NCBI GenBank assembly: GCA_016462375.1
Contig: JAEMTJ010000005.1
Coordinates: forward strand, 4,529-39,019
Length of the DNA stretch: 34,491 nt
Direction: 5' to 3'
From: Rhodoluna sp.
Lineage (GTDB): Bacteria; Actinomycetota; Actinomycetes; Actinomycetales; Microbacteriaceae
Numbering within the stretch: the first letter of the stretch is position 1; each line of letters opens with the position of its first letter. The notes under the pieces are model-generated. The model was given only the letters and a program-made list of their open reading frames with translations, was not told the origin of the DNA and did no database searches. A program made the translations under genes and the position numbers. This document shows, one piece after another, positions 21,147 to 30,378 of the stretch.

Positions 21147-22427
21147 GTGTCCAATTTGCCATCAACATTCAATGACCCATTAGAAGTCACTGATCCAGAG
21201 GTCGCTGCTGTTCTAAAAGCAGAACTCGATCGTCAACGTAATTTCCTAGAAATGATTGCTAGCGAAAACTTTGTTTCAAGAGGTGTACTAGAAGCTCAGG
21301 GCTCAGTACTAACCAACAAGTATGCAGAAGGCTATCCGGGTAAGCGTTACTACGGTGGCTGTGAAGCAGTTGACGTTGCTGAAAATCTTGCTCGCGATAG
21401 AGCTAAAGAACTTTTCGGTGCTGAGCACGCAAACGTTCAACCGCACTCGGGTGCTAGTGCTAACGCTGCCGTGCTGATGGCACTGGCTAACCCAGGAGAT
21501 CGAATCCTTGGACTAGAACTTGCTCACGGCGGTCACCTAACCCACGGCATGAAGTTGAACTTCTCAGGCAAGATGTATGAAGGTCACGCTTATGGTCTAG
21601 ATCCAGAAACATTCTTAATTGACATGGATGTTGTTAGAGCAAGAGCACACGAAGTGAAGCCTCAGGTTCTTATCGCTGGCTGGTCTGCATACTCTCGTCA
21701 CCTTGACTTTGCAGAATTCAGAGCAATCGCAGATGAAGTTGGCGCAAAGCTTTGGGTTGACATGGCTCACTTTGCAGGATTGGTTGCAGCAGGTCTACAT
21801 CCGAACCCAGTACCTTACGCAGATGTTATTTCTACCACAGTTCACAAAACACTAGCTGGTCCTAGATCTGGCTTGATTCTGTGCAAGGCAGAGTTTGCCA
21901 AGAAGATCGATTCTTCTGTTTTTCCTGGCCAACAGGGTGGTCCACTAATGCACGTAATCGCAGCCAAAGCAGTCGCGTTCAAGGCGGCACTCGGCGAAGA
22001 ATTCAAAGAGAGACAAGCAAGAACTATTCGCGGTGCTCAGCTAATCGCAGAGCGATTGATGCAGCAAGATGTTAGAGCTAACGGAGTTGATGTATTGACA
22101 GGTGGAACTGATGTTCACCTAGTTTTGGTTGATCTTCGCAATTCACCTATCGACGGCAAGACTGCAGAGGATCTGCTTCACGAAGTTGGTATCACTGTGA
22201 ACCGCAACTCAGTGCCTAATGACCCAAGACCTGCAATGGTAACCTCTGGTGTCCGCATTGGAACTCCAGCTCTAGCTACTCGTGGCTTTGGTGATGTTGA
22301 GTTCACAGAAGTAGCGGATATCATTGCTTCGGTCTTGATGCCTAGCCCAGACGTCAATGCGCTCGGTGACCGCGTCCGTAAATTGACCCAAGCCTTTCCG
22401 CTATACAGCGGTCTAGAAAACTGGTAA
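21147..22427 (+). CDS. glyA: Serine hydroxymethyltransferase, GTG start
   Basis: '[45 protein letters not shown]', PLP motif '[16 protein letters not shown]'; AGGAG at 21135 before GTG 21147. Confidence 0.97.
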   Translation: MSNLPSTFNDPLEVTDPEVAAVLKAELDRQRNFLEMIASENFVSRGVLEAQGSVLTNKYAEGYPGKRYYGGCEAVDVAENLARDRAKELFGAEHANVQPHSGASANAAVLMALANPGDRILGLELAHGGHLTHGMKLNFSGKMYEGHAYGLDPETFLIDMDVVRARAHEVKPQVLIAGWSAYSRHLDFAEFRAIADEVGAKLWVDMAHFAGLVAAGLHPNPVPYADVISTTVHKTLAGPRSGLILCKAEFAKKIDSSVFPGQQGGPLMHVIAAKAVAFKAALGEEFKERQARTIRGAQLIAERLMQQDVRANGVDVLTGGTDVHLVLVDLRNSPIDGKTAEDLLHEVGITVNRNSVPNDPRPAMVTSGVRIGTPALATRGFGDVEFTEVADIIASVLMPSPDVNALGDRVRKLTQAFPLYSGLENW

Positions 22428-22431
22428 AACT

Positions 22432-23289
22432 TTGAACGCTGTTGTGCTTGATGGACTGGCTATAGCTAAACAGATCAAGCTCGAGCTAACTCAAGAGGTA
22501 ATTGCGCTCAAGCAGCGTGGGATTACACCGGGTCTTGGAACACTATTGGTTGGCGATGACCCAGGTTCACACACCTATGTTGGCGGTAAACATAGGGACT
22601 GCCAAGAAGTTGGTGTCCATTCGGTAAGAATCGATCTACCTGCCAGCGCTAGCGTCCAGGATGTCAAGGCTGCAATCAAAGACCTAAATGATGCTCAAGA
22701 TGTGACTGGATACATCGTGCAGCTGCCGCTGCCGTTCGGTTTCGACACGAATGAGTTACTGGAACTAATTGACCCAGCCAAAGATGCAGACGGATTACAT
22801 CCAATCAACCTCGGCAGACTAGTACTCGCTGGAAGCGAAGAAATGAACTCCCCACTTCCGTGCACACCGGCTGGGATCGTTGAACTGCTAACTAGATACC
22901 AAGTTGAACTAAACGGAGCTGAGGTAGCGGTAATTGGTCGCGGTATTACAGTTGGTCGACCGCTTGGACTGTTGTTAAACAAAAAGGGCATCGACAGCAC
23001 TGTCAATCTTTTGCACTCAAGATCAAGAGATATCCCCCATGCGGTAAAGCGCGCTGATGTTGTAGTGGCAGCTTTGGGTTCACCTCATTTTGTGAAGGCT
23101 GAATGGATTAAACCAGGGGCAGCTGTTCTAGATGTCGGAATTACCAGAGTAGAGCAAGGTTTGGTTGGCGATGTCGACCCAGGCTTAGCAGCTGTCGCCG
23201 GTTATCTTTCTCCTAACCCTGGTGGGGTAGGTCCGATGACGAGGGCAATGTTGGTCCGCAATGTAGTAAAGGCTGCCAGTAAAAACTGA
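22432..23289 (+). CDS. folD: Bifunctional methylene-THF dehydrogenase/cyclohydrolase, TTG start
   Basis: '[27 protein letters not shown]', 'GYIVQLPLP', '[11 protein letters not shown]', '[16 protein letters not shown]'. Confidence 0.97.
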   Translation: MNAVVLDGLAIAKQIKLELTQEVIALKQRGITPGLGTLLVGDDPGSHTYVGGKHRDCQEVGVHSVRIDLPASASVQDVKAAIKDLNDAQDVTGYIVQLPLPFGFDTNELLELIDPAKDADGLHPINLGRLVLAGSEEMNSPLPCTPAGIVELLTRYQVELNGAEVAVIGRGITVGRPLGLLLNKKGIDSTVNLLHSRSRDIPHAVKRADVVVAALGSPHFVKAEWIKPGAAVLDVGITRVEQGLVGDVDPGLAAVAGYLSPNPGGVGPMTRAMLVRNVVKAASKN

Positions 23290-23299
23290 CAGCCTTTTT
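23268..23299. terminator. Bidirectional intrinsic terminator of folD and the convergent gene at 23315-23851
   Basis: aaaggctg-c-cagt/aaaa/actg-a-cagccttt with one internal mismatch, followed by T tract; A-rich on the other flank; contains the folD stop codon. Confidence 0.85.
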
Positions 23300-23314
23300 A
23301 CTAACTAATACTTT

Positions 23315-23851
23315 TTAGTAATTTTCGTTTACGTAGGTCTGCAAAAGATCGCTGAAGCAGGATAGGTTTGCTTGGATCTCTGGCAGACGCTCATCTAGAT
23401 AAGCCAACGAGAGGTCTTGATAGATATCTGCCAACTCGTAGTCATCGTTGTATAGCTTAATTTTTTCAGGGTTCTGTTCACACCAGCCAGCAAGCTTAGG
23501 TTTAATCAAGGTCAGTGTGTAGTCAGTATTCGATTTTTTGTCGGCACCTAAAACATTGACGGTCAGAGTGTTGTTACCATCCTTAAAGTCTTTGTCACCC
23601 TTGATCGTGTAGCTTGCATTGTCATCAGTTAGTCTCAACTTCAGAAATACTTGAGTGATACCAGTAGGCAAAGTAATAGTGTCACCTGGTTTGTGAGCTT
23701 CGCCCGTAACACCTTCTTGATAGGTGACAGTTAATTCCCTGATGGTAGTCGGGCTCTTGTAGTTATAGTTTTGAACAACTACACCAATTGCAAAAAGACC
23801 AGCGATGGCCATGACGATAGGTAAAATCAGTTTCTTCACTCTAAATTCCAT
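23315..23851 (-). CDS. Exported or membrane-anchored protein with cadherin-like beta-sandwich-type domain
   Basis: N-terminal TM 'LILPIVMAIAGLFAIGVVV'; 'YTIKGDKDFKDGNNTLTVNVLGADKKSNTDYTLTLIK' fits the PF12733-type pattern by eye. Confidence 0.6.
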   Translation of the reverse strand: MEFRVKKLILPIVMAIAGLFAIGVVVQNYNYKSPTTIRELTVTYQEGVTGEAHKPGDTITLPTGITQVFLKLRLTDDNASYTIKGDKDFKDGNNTLTVNVLGADKKSNTDYTLTLIKPKLAGWCEQNPEKIKLYNDDYELADIYQDLSLAYLDERLPEIQANLSCFSDLLQTYVNENY

Positions 23852-23905
23852 TCCTAGCTACATTAGTTGCGCAAAACCGCACTGGGTTCTAGTTTCTCAC
23901 GAAAA

Positions 23906-24451
23906 CTAGTGTCGTGGCGCTCTTGTTGGAGTAAGTGTTGGTCTAATTGGGAAGGTTGGCCTAGGTGATGGGGTAAAAATCGGCGTAAATGTTGGGATTG
24001 GCCTAGATGTTCGGGTTGGGGTAGGGGTCGGCCTCGGGGTTCTGGTTGGCCGCGTAGTGGGGCTATAGGTTGGTGTCGGCTGGCTAGTTGGCCTGTAAAT
24101 GATTGTCACTGTAGGCACTGGTTCAGGGGTGGGAATCTGGACATCGTCCACAACATAGAAGGTTGCGGTGCACAGGAAGGTTTTATCATTATTGGAACTA
24201 TTACCACTTGAGTATTTAGCCCTAAAACTGGGCATATTCCAAGAACTGTAGTGATCCTGAGCAGACCCACAGCTGCTATCGTTAGCGCTGTAGCCGCTGG
24301 ATAGATAGGTCAACGTAATCTTTTTGTGCTGGACAGGGCTAGTAGCACTGGCCGTTGCACCTAATGAAATGAAGGCCGAAGCCAGCATCGCGAGGATGCC
24401 ACTTACAAACATTGGCACAGCTAGTGTTTCGAAAGAGCTCCGTTTACGCAT
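23906..24451 (-). CDS. Exported hypothetical protein with Cys-containing head and Pro/Thr/Arg-rich C-terminal tail
   Basis: N-terminal TM/signal 'VPMFVSGILAMLASAFISLGATASA'; tail 'PTPTYSPTTRPTRTPRPTPTPTRTSRPIPTFTPIFTPSPRPTFPIRPTLTPTRAPRH'; GGAG SD upstream. Confidence 0.65.
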   Translation of the reverse strand: MRKRSSFETLAVPMFVSGILAMLASAFISLGATASATSPVQHKKITLTYLSSGYSANDSSCGSAQDHYSSWNMPSFRAKYSSGNSSNNDKTFLCTATFYVVDDVQIPTPEPVPTVTIIYRPTSQPTPTYSPTTRPTRTPRPTPTPTRTSRPIPTFTPIFTPSPRPTFPIRPTLTPTRAPRH

Positions 24452-24511
24452 TTTGTCTCCAATTGGGCTTGTTGGTTAAACCATAGACCTAACCAACGAC
24501 AATGGGCAGAC

Positions 24512-26353
24512 CTAATTGAGCATCTGGGTGCCGGCTAGCTCACTATAGAGCGGGGTCGATTTCAACAATTGCTTGTGAGTGCCTGCACCAATGACCTTAC
24601 CTTGGTCAATAACGATGATTTGGTCACTATCAACGACTGTGGATAGCCTGTGGGCAATGACAATCATGGTTCTATTCTTGGCAACCGAGTCGATAGCCTC
24701 ACGCATGCGCTGTTCATTAAGGCCATCCAAGCTGGAGGTTGATTCATCTAGAAGCATGATTGGCGGGGCGCTTAGCAGAGTCCTTGCAATTGCCAATCTT
24801 TGACGCTCACCACCGGAGAGCATGATGCCCTGTTCACCAACTTCAGCATCCAGTCCACGCTTATCTCTCTTAAGCACAGCAGTTAGGTTGACTTCCTTCA
24901 ACACTCGCTTTAGTTCTGCTTCAGTAGCATTCGGTGCACCAATAAGGAGATTCTCTCTAATGCTTCCTGCCAGCACGGGAGCATCCTGTTCGACATAACC
25001 AATCTGACCTCGCAGATCTGATCTGCTAATTGAATCAACAACCTGGCCATCGAGCAGAATTTCGCCACCTGTCGGTTCGTAAAATCTTTCAATCAAACTG
25101 AAGACAGTGGATTTACCAGCACCAGATGGCCCAACTATTGCAACCCTAGAGCCACGCTCGATTTTGAAGGATATGCTCTTTAGAATTTCTTTCGGTTCGC
25201 TCATAACCTGAGGTGCATCAGGAATAGGTTTGCCATCTTTATCGATAGCGATTTCTGGTCGTGAAGGGTAACTGAATTTTACTTTCTTGAATTCGATAGC
25301 AGTTGCGTTTACCGCAGATCTTCTGGACTTTTGTGCTCGTTCAGCATCACTGTCTTCTAGTGGAATATCCAAAATCTCTTGGATACGAGCCAATGCACCG
25401 AGGGCAGACTGCACCGAAGAATATGCTCCAAAGAATTGACCTACCGGTCTAATCATTATGAACATCAAGAGAATGAAGGTAATCAGTGAAGCAACTTCAG
25501 TTTGTCCAGTAGCCACTCGGTATCCACCAACACCTAAGACAACAATAAATGCACCGTTGGCAGCAAGGCCTCCGATTGGGGTGACCCAAGAGTTGATTCG
25601 GGCAATCTTGACGCCCTGGGTGAAGGCTTCAGTTGCATCAGTCTGAATCTGAGTAGATTCTCTAGCTTCGGCACGCGCTGCACGAATGGTTCTGACTGCA
25701 GATAGTGCTCTTTCAACGGAGGCTGACATGTTGCCAACGCGTTCTTGTGCCTTTGTAGTTGCTGCTCTAATTCTTCTAGCTGAAAATCCAATGGCGGCAA
25801 CCGCAACGGCAATCATTACCAAGGTGATTGAAAGTAGTAGCCAGTCAATGACTGCCATGGCGATAACTGAGCCAATAAACAGCAAGGCACCACCAGCGCC
25901 ATCCACGAGTCCTTGGGTGAGCGCTGCTCTGAGCAGGGTGGTATCTGAGCCAACTCGAGATACTAGATCCCCTGTTCTTCTCAAGTCATATTCAAACACT
26001 GGCAATCTCAACAATCTAGTCGAAAGTTTCGATCGCGCTGAGAAAACAACTCCTTCACCTGCTTTTGCTAGGACAAAATACATCGCTCCGCCGGCAACTG
26101 CGCTGAGCAGAGTGATGACAAGTAGAAGTAATGCGATTGGGAATACGTCTTCACCTTGTTGAACAGTGCTAATGATTCTTCCCACCACTAGCGGTTGAGC
26201 CAGGTTCACACTGGCCGAGAGAACGCTAAGAATGACTGCAACTACAAGTAGCTTGCGCTGCTCTTTCATATATGGCCAGAGTTGACTGAACTTTGCTTTA
26301 GGCCCAGTCTCTTTCTTACCTGAACGGTTACCTCGTTGGCCCATTGAACTCAT
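24512..26353 (-). CDS. ABC exporter (TMD-NBD fusion), likely homodimeric
   Basis: Walker A 'GPSGAGKST', signature 'MLSGGERQRLAIARTL', Walker B 'IMLLDESTSSLDG', H-loop 'IAHRLST'. Confidence 0.93.
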   Translation of the reverse strand: MSSMGQRGNRSGKKETGPKAKFSQLWPYMKEQRKLLVVAVILSVLSASVNLAQPLVVGRIISTVQQGEDVFPIALLLLVITLLSAVAGGAMYFVLAKAGEGVVFSARSKLSTRLLRLPVFEYDLRRTGDLVSRVGSDTTLLRAALTQGLVDGAGGALLFIGSVIAMAVIDWLLLSITLVMIAVAVAAIGFSARRIRAATTKAQERVGNMSASVERALSAVRTIRAARAEARESTQIQTDATEAFTQGVKIARINSWVTPIGGLAANGAFIVVLGVGGYRVATGQTEVASLITFILLMFIMIRPVGQFFGAYSSVQSALGALARIQEILDIPLEDSDAERAQKSRRSAVNATAIEFKKVKFSYPSRPEIAIDKDGKPIPDAPQVMSEPKEILKSISFKIERGSRVAIVGPSGAGKSTVFSLIERFYEPTGGEILLDGQVVDSISRSDLRGQIGYVEQDAPVLAGSIRENLLIGAPNATEAELKRVLKEVNLTAVLKRDKRGLDAEVGEQGIMLSGGERQRLAIARTLLSAPPIMLLDESTSSLDGLNEQRMREAIDSVAKNRTMIVIAHRLSTVVDSDQIIVIDQGKVIGAGTHKQLLKSTPLYSELAGTQMLN

Positions 26354-26360
26354 CTGCTAC

Positions 26361-27233
26361 CTATTTCTCTAGTCCTGGTTCACCCAGAATTTCTTCGTTG
26401 ATTAGATATCTGATTTCCTGAAGCGACAAGGCTTCAGTGTATGCGGTGTTTCTGTAGAACCTACTGAAGTCAACTTTCTGTAAAGCTGGCAAGACCCTGC
26501 TGTCGTGCACTTTTAGAAACATCACAGTGCTATTTGGTACTCGATCAAAACTTGTCCTTACCTTTCCGCAACTATAACCAAAGACGGTCAGTGCGACATC
26601 AGCTTCAGCTGGCTTGACCTTAGAAAATAGTCCAAAGTCAGTCACTTTCATAATTTGGCGGAGACTATTTCTCTTTTCCCAAATCTGAAAGCAGGTTTTT
26701 AGCCTAGCTTTTTGCCAAACCATTTCACCCAACTCATCGACGTAGTCGATGGCTAGCTCTTCATCGTGAATTAGATGGAATTTGCGGTTTAGCCGATTTA
26801 TCACCGACCACTTGCGCCAACTCCTAGGAACTACGAAAGCGATGTATTGACTGTGCTGGGCTGCTTTGTTGAAGAAGGGGATACTCAGAGAGTTATTTCT
26901 ACCAAAAGGGGGGTTAGAAATAGTAATGGCGTCGGTGACCTTAGCCAAGCCTCTGGTTTCCAAAAGAAAATCGGCAAGCAAAACACCTTCTGCTTTTGGT
27001 TCGATGTCGAAACTTAGTACTTTGTTAGCACCAAGCGCTTTAGCCGCTTTCACAAATGAGCCGGTTCCGCCGGCTGGTTCAATAACTGTTTTGTTCTCTA
27101 GGCCACCGACTAAATTGCTCACTGTCTTAACTAATCTAAGCGCTAATTCAGATGGGGTATAGAACTGTTCCTTACCCGTAATTCTTCGATTACCTGGGCG
27201 AACTTTGACGCTCTGGGCGGCGGGCATATTCAC
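26361..27233 (-). CDS. N6-adenine DNA methyltransferase-like protein (orphan)
   Basis: 'GKEQFYTPSELALRLVKTV', SAM motif 'VIEPAGGTGSFVKAA', catalytic 'ISNPPFGRN'. Confidence 0.75.
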   Translation of the reverse strand: MNMPAAQSVKVRPGNRRITGKEQFYTPSELALRLVKTVSNLVGGLENKTVIEPAGGTGSFVKAAKALGANKVLSFDIEPKAEGVLLADFLLETRGLAKVTDAITISNPPFGRNNSLSIPFFNKAAQHSQYIAFVVPRSWRKWSVINRLNRKFHLIHDEELAIDYVDELGEMVWQKARLKTCFQIWEKRNSLRQIMKVTDFGLFSKVKPAEADVALTVFGYSCGKVRTSFDRVPNSTVMFLKVHDSRVLPALQKVDFSRFYRNTAYTEALSLQEIRYLINEEILGEPGLEK

Positions 27234-27315
27234 AAGGATATCAGGTCTAAGAATTAGACTTGACAGATGTGGTCACTTTTGAGCCACCAATACTTACTCA
27301 GAGAGACACAACGCC

Positions 27316-28269
27316 GTGCCAAAAGATGTTAGAGAAGAAGCATCTTCAGAGGCAATGATTATTGCCACTGGACTCACCAAAAAGTATGGGGACTTTGTTG
27401 CTGTCGATGAGGTGAACTTCACAGTCACAAGGGGTGAGGCCTTTGGTTTGCTAGGCCCTAACGGAGCTGGCAAATCCACCACCATGAAGATGATCGCGGC
27501 CACCAGTTTGAGAACTGGAGGGAATCTTGTGATTCTAGGCAAAGACCCGAACAAGCAAGGCCCTGAGATTAGAGCTCACCTAGGTGTTGTTCCCCAGCAG
27601 GATAATTTGGACAGAGAGCTTAAGGTTTGGGAAAACCTCATGGTTTATGGTCGCTACTTTGGCCTTAGCCGCAAGTTCCTGAAAGGGAAAATCGAAGAGC
27701 TCCTAGAGTTTGCCCAACTGGGAGAGAAGCGAAACAGCAAGACTGAGGAGCTCTCCGGTGGCATGAAGCGCAGACTCACAATCGCCAGGGGTTTGGTTAA
27801 TGAGCCAGAGATTCTTTTGTTGGATGAGCCCACTACCGGTCTTGACCCTCAGGCAAGGCACATTCTCTGGGACAGACTGTTTAGGTTAAAGGAACAAGGA
27901 GTGACTCTGGTCATTACAACCCACTACATGGATGAAGCAGAACAGCTCTGTGATCGCTTGATTGTGATGGACAAGGGCAAGATCATGGCTGAGGGTGCGC
28001 CTGCAGAACTAATCAAGAGGTATTCAAGTAAAGAAGTTCTTGAAGTCCGATTCGGTAGTGACAACAACGCAAGCGTTTCAGAGAAACTAAAGGGTATTGG
28101 TGAGCGCTTAGAAGTTCTACCCGACCGGATCTTGATTTACGCAGAATCAGGTGAGAAGTGTTTAGAGCAGATTGTCAAACTAGGTCTTGAACCGGTCACC
28201 TCGCTAGTTCGGAGATCTTCCCTTGAAGACGTTTTTCTTAGGTTGACCGGAAGGACGCTGGTAGAGTAA
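27316..28269 (+). CDS. ABC-2 type transporter ATP-binding protein (drug-exporter type), GTG start
   Basis: 'GLLGPNGAGKSTTMKMI', 'LSGGMKRRLTIARGLVNEPEILLLDEPTTGLDPQ', 'ITTHYMDEAEQLCDR'. Confidence 0.95.
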   Translation: MPKDVREEASSEAMIIATGLTKKYGDFVAVDEVNFTVTRGEAFGLLGPNGAGKSTTMKMIAATSLRTGGNLVILGKDPNKQGPEIRAHLGVVPQQDNLDRELKVWENLMVYGRYFGLSRKFLKGKIEELLEFAQLGEKRNSKTEELSGGMKRRLTIARGLVNEPEILLLDEPTTGLDPQARHILWDRLFRLKEQGVTLVITTHYMDEAEQLCDRLIVMDKGKIMAEGAPAELIKRYSSKEVLEVRFGSDNNASVSEKLKGIGERLEVLPDRILIYAESGEKCLEQIVKLGLEPVTSLVRRSSLEDVFLRLTGRTLVE

Positions 28270-29126
28270 TGGCTCCTGAAGTTAGAGCAGAAACCAAGAT
28301 GACTTGGGTGGGGGCAGCCAAGTTAGTCGATCCTCAGGTGAGCATACGATTTGGTGCTTTCTTTGTTGCAGAGAACAGATTGCGCAATATGGCCAAGTGG
28401 TGGAAATCCATCATTGCCTTTGGCTTAGGGAACCCAAGCCTCTACTTACTCTCAATTGGTATTGGTGTTGGTTCTCTAGTTGATTCATCACTTGGACCAA
28501 ACGCAATTGATAATGTCAGTTACCTAACCTTCTTAGCTCCGGCGCTATTAGTATCAGCCGGTATTCAGGGGGCTATGGACGAAGTTACTTGGCCTACAGT
28601 AGAAGGTTTTGTCTGGACTAGAACATTCTTCTCAATGAATTCAACCTCCATTACAGGTAGACAGATTGTAAGTGGCATCCTCATGGCGGCTATGGCTAGA
28701 TGCGTATTTCAGGTGTTCCTTTATGAACTTTGTTTACTTGCCTTTGGTGCTATCAGCTGGCAATCAATTCCGATCCTCCTGCTTGTATCTGCAACTGCAG
28801 GATTTGGTTTCTCTGCCATAATGTTGGCTTTCTCTGCAAGCATCAAAGATGACGATGGCGTCTTTGCTTTGGTTGGTAGGTTCATCATCACTCCGATGTT
28901 TATGTTCTCTGGAACCTTTTACCCAATAACTTCTATGCCTATTTATCTTCAGTGGATCGGTTGGATTTCCCCGCAGTGGCATGGCACCAACCTGGGCAGA
29001 GCTCTTTCCTACGGTTCTCCAGTTGAACCGTGGCTCCAAGGAATTCACTGGGCTTTGCTTTTGATGTTGGCGGTAATTGGTATCACTTGGGCTAACCGCG
29101 TATTTGAGAGCAGGTTAGCTAAATGA
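28269..29126 (+). CDS. ABC-2 type transporter permease 1
   Basis: Polytopic; 'FMFSGTFYPITSMPIYLQWIGWISPQWHGTNLGRAL' is typical of ABC-2 permeases. Confidence 0.92.
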   Translation: MAPEVRAETKMTWVGAAKLVDPQVSIRFGAFFVAENRLRNMAKWWKSIIAFGLGNPSLYLLSIGIGVGSLVDSSLGPNAIDNVSYLTFLAPALLVSAGIQGAMDEVTWPTVEGFVWTRTFFSMNSTSITGRQIVSGILMAAMARCVFQVFLYELCLLAFGAISWQSIPILLLVSATAGFGFSAIMLAFSASIKDDDGVFALVGRFIITPMFMFSGTFYPITSMPIYLQWIGWISPQWHGTNLGRALSYGSPVEPWLQGIHWALLLMLAVIGITWANRVFESRLAK

Positions 29127-29968
29127 GTTTTGTTAACGCTGCAGTTGATTCCGCTATCGCAATTGCAGAAAAGCGGAAGGGCAAGCTGGGTGCCGGAATT
29201 TATTCAGGAAGACCAAACGTCGTCCTTGAACGCGGCTTCTATGCACTGAAGTCATCAACCTGGATGGTTGTGGCCTCTGGCTTTGTCGAGCCGGTATTCT
29301 ATCTTCTTGCCTTTGGTTACGGCATCGGTCAGTTCATTACCGGAACTACCGATGGTAACGGTAGCCCAATCACCTATGCCCAGTTCATAGCGCCCGCACT
29401 ACTTGCTACCTCTGCAATGAACGGAGCTATATATGACTCAACTTGGAATGTGTTCTTCAAGATGCACTTCGGCAAGGTCTATAACGGAATGCTATCTACC
29501 TCGATGGGTACCCTAGATGTTGCCCTAGGTGAAATCGGTTGGGCACTGCTTAGAGGTTTGGCTTATGCAATTGGTTTTATGGCAGTAGTAACAACTATGG
29601 GTTTGATCCCATCTGTTTGGGGATTGCTCGCGATTCCGGCTGCCGTTCTGGTTGCTTTCGGTTTTGCTTCAGTCGGAATGGGGGTTACCTCATACCTAAA
29701 GAACTGGCAGCAGATGCAATGGATTCAGTTTGTTATGTTACCGATGTTCCTGTTCTCAGGAACATTCTATCCACTAACTATCTATCCAGTTTTCGTTCAG
29801 TGGTTCATTCAAGCCATGCCACTTTGGCAGGCTATTGAACTTATTCGAGGGCTTACTTTAGGGATCTTGAATTGGGCGATGCTAGGCCATGCACTCTATT
29901 TTGTAGCAATGATTATCGGCGGACTGTATTTCACAACCCGAAGACTAACTGCTTTGTTCTTGCGCTAA
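29123..29968 (+). CDS. ABC-2 type transporter permease 2
   Basis: Paralog of the upstream permease: 'FLFSGTFYPLTIYPVFVQWFIQAMPLWQAIELIRGL'; overlaps upstream gene by 4 nt. Confidence 0.92.
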   Translation: MSFVNAAVDSAIAIAEKRKGKLGAGIYSGRPNVVLERGFYALKSSTWMVVASGFVEPVFYLLAFGYGIGQFITGTTDGNGSPITYAQFIAPALLATSAMNGAIYDSTWNVFFKMHFGKVYNGMLSTSMGTLDVALGEIGWALLRGLAYAIGFMAVVTTMGLIPSVWGLLAIPAAVLVAFGFASVGMGVTSYLKNWQQMQWIQFVMLPMFLFSGTFYPLTIYPVFVQWFIQAMPLWQAIELIRGLTLGILNWAMLGHALYFVAMIIGGLYFTTRRLTALFLR

Positions 29969-30343
29969 CTAGGCTGCGGCTGCTTGCCCTAAGACTGCGA
30001 ACACGATGTTTAGAGTGGTTAGCAAAGCAATGGCTGGAACAACCCAGACAGGTGTCTGATCTTTCTTGCGATAGCGAAAAGCAAGTAAGAAGATGAAGAC
30101 TAGAACAATAAGTTTTAGTGAAATAACAAATGCGTTTAGCTTGCTCGGGTCAACGGCTAGACCCGCCATGGCAAGACCGGTGATCAACATTAGGTAAGAA
30201 CCATGGAGAACTCCAGCAGAAACCTTTATTCCCTTAGTTAGCTCTCTGATGTTTGAAAAGAAACCAGCTAGCAACACTGCAATACCAAGAAGGTGAAGGA
30301 CTAGAAAGATGTTTGTTAATAATTCTTTAGTTGAATCATCCAT
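29969..30343 (-). CDS. Small four-TM membrane protein, function unknown
   Basis: Hydrophobic segments throughout the 124-aa ORF; downstream of ribH on the same strand. Confidence 0.7.
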   Translation of the reverse strand: MDDSTKELLTNIFLVLHLLGIAVLLAGFFSNIRELTKGIKVSAGVLHGSYLMLITGLAMAGLAVDPSKLNAFVISLKLIVLVFIFLLAFRYRKKDQTPVWVVPAIALLTTLNIVFAVLGQAAAA

Positions 30344-30378
30344 GATGCTCTTTTCTGTTGATGGATTACATCAATAGT

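Noticed and set aside
24471-24497. Inverted repeat gttggtta/taaccaac upstream of the PT-rich gene
   Set aside because: No T tract in either direction and an 11-nt loop; could be chance or a weak operator, not enough to call.
25686-26162. 158-aa plus-strand ORF opposite the third ABC exporter
   Set aside because: Low-complexity Ala/Thr/Ser composition typical of an antisense shadow ORF; the ABC gene accounts for it.
30358-30374. Small inverted repeat ttgatg-gatta-catcaa between ribH and the 124-aa ORF
   Set aside because: Only 6 bp, no T tract on the transcribed strand and no clear relation to an SD.
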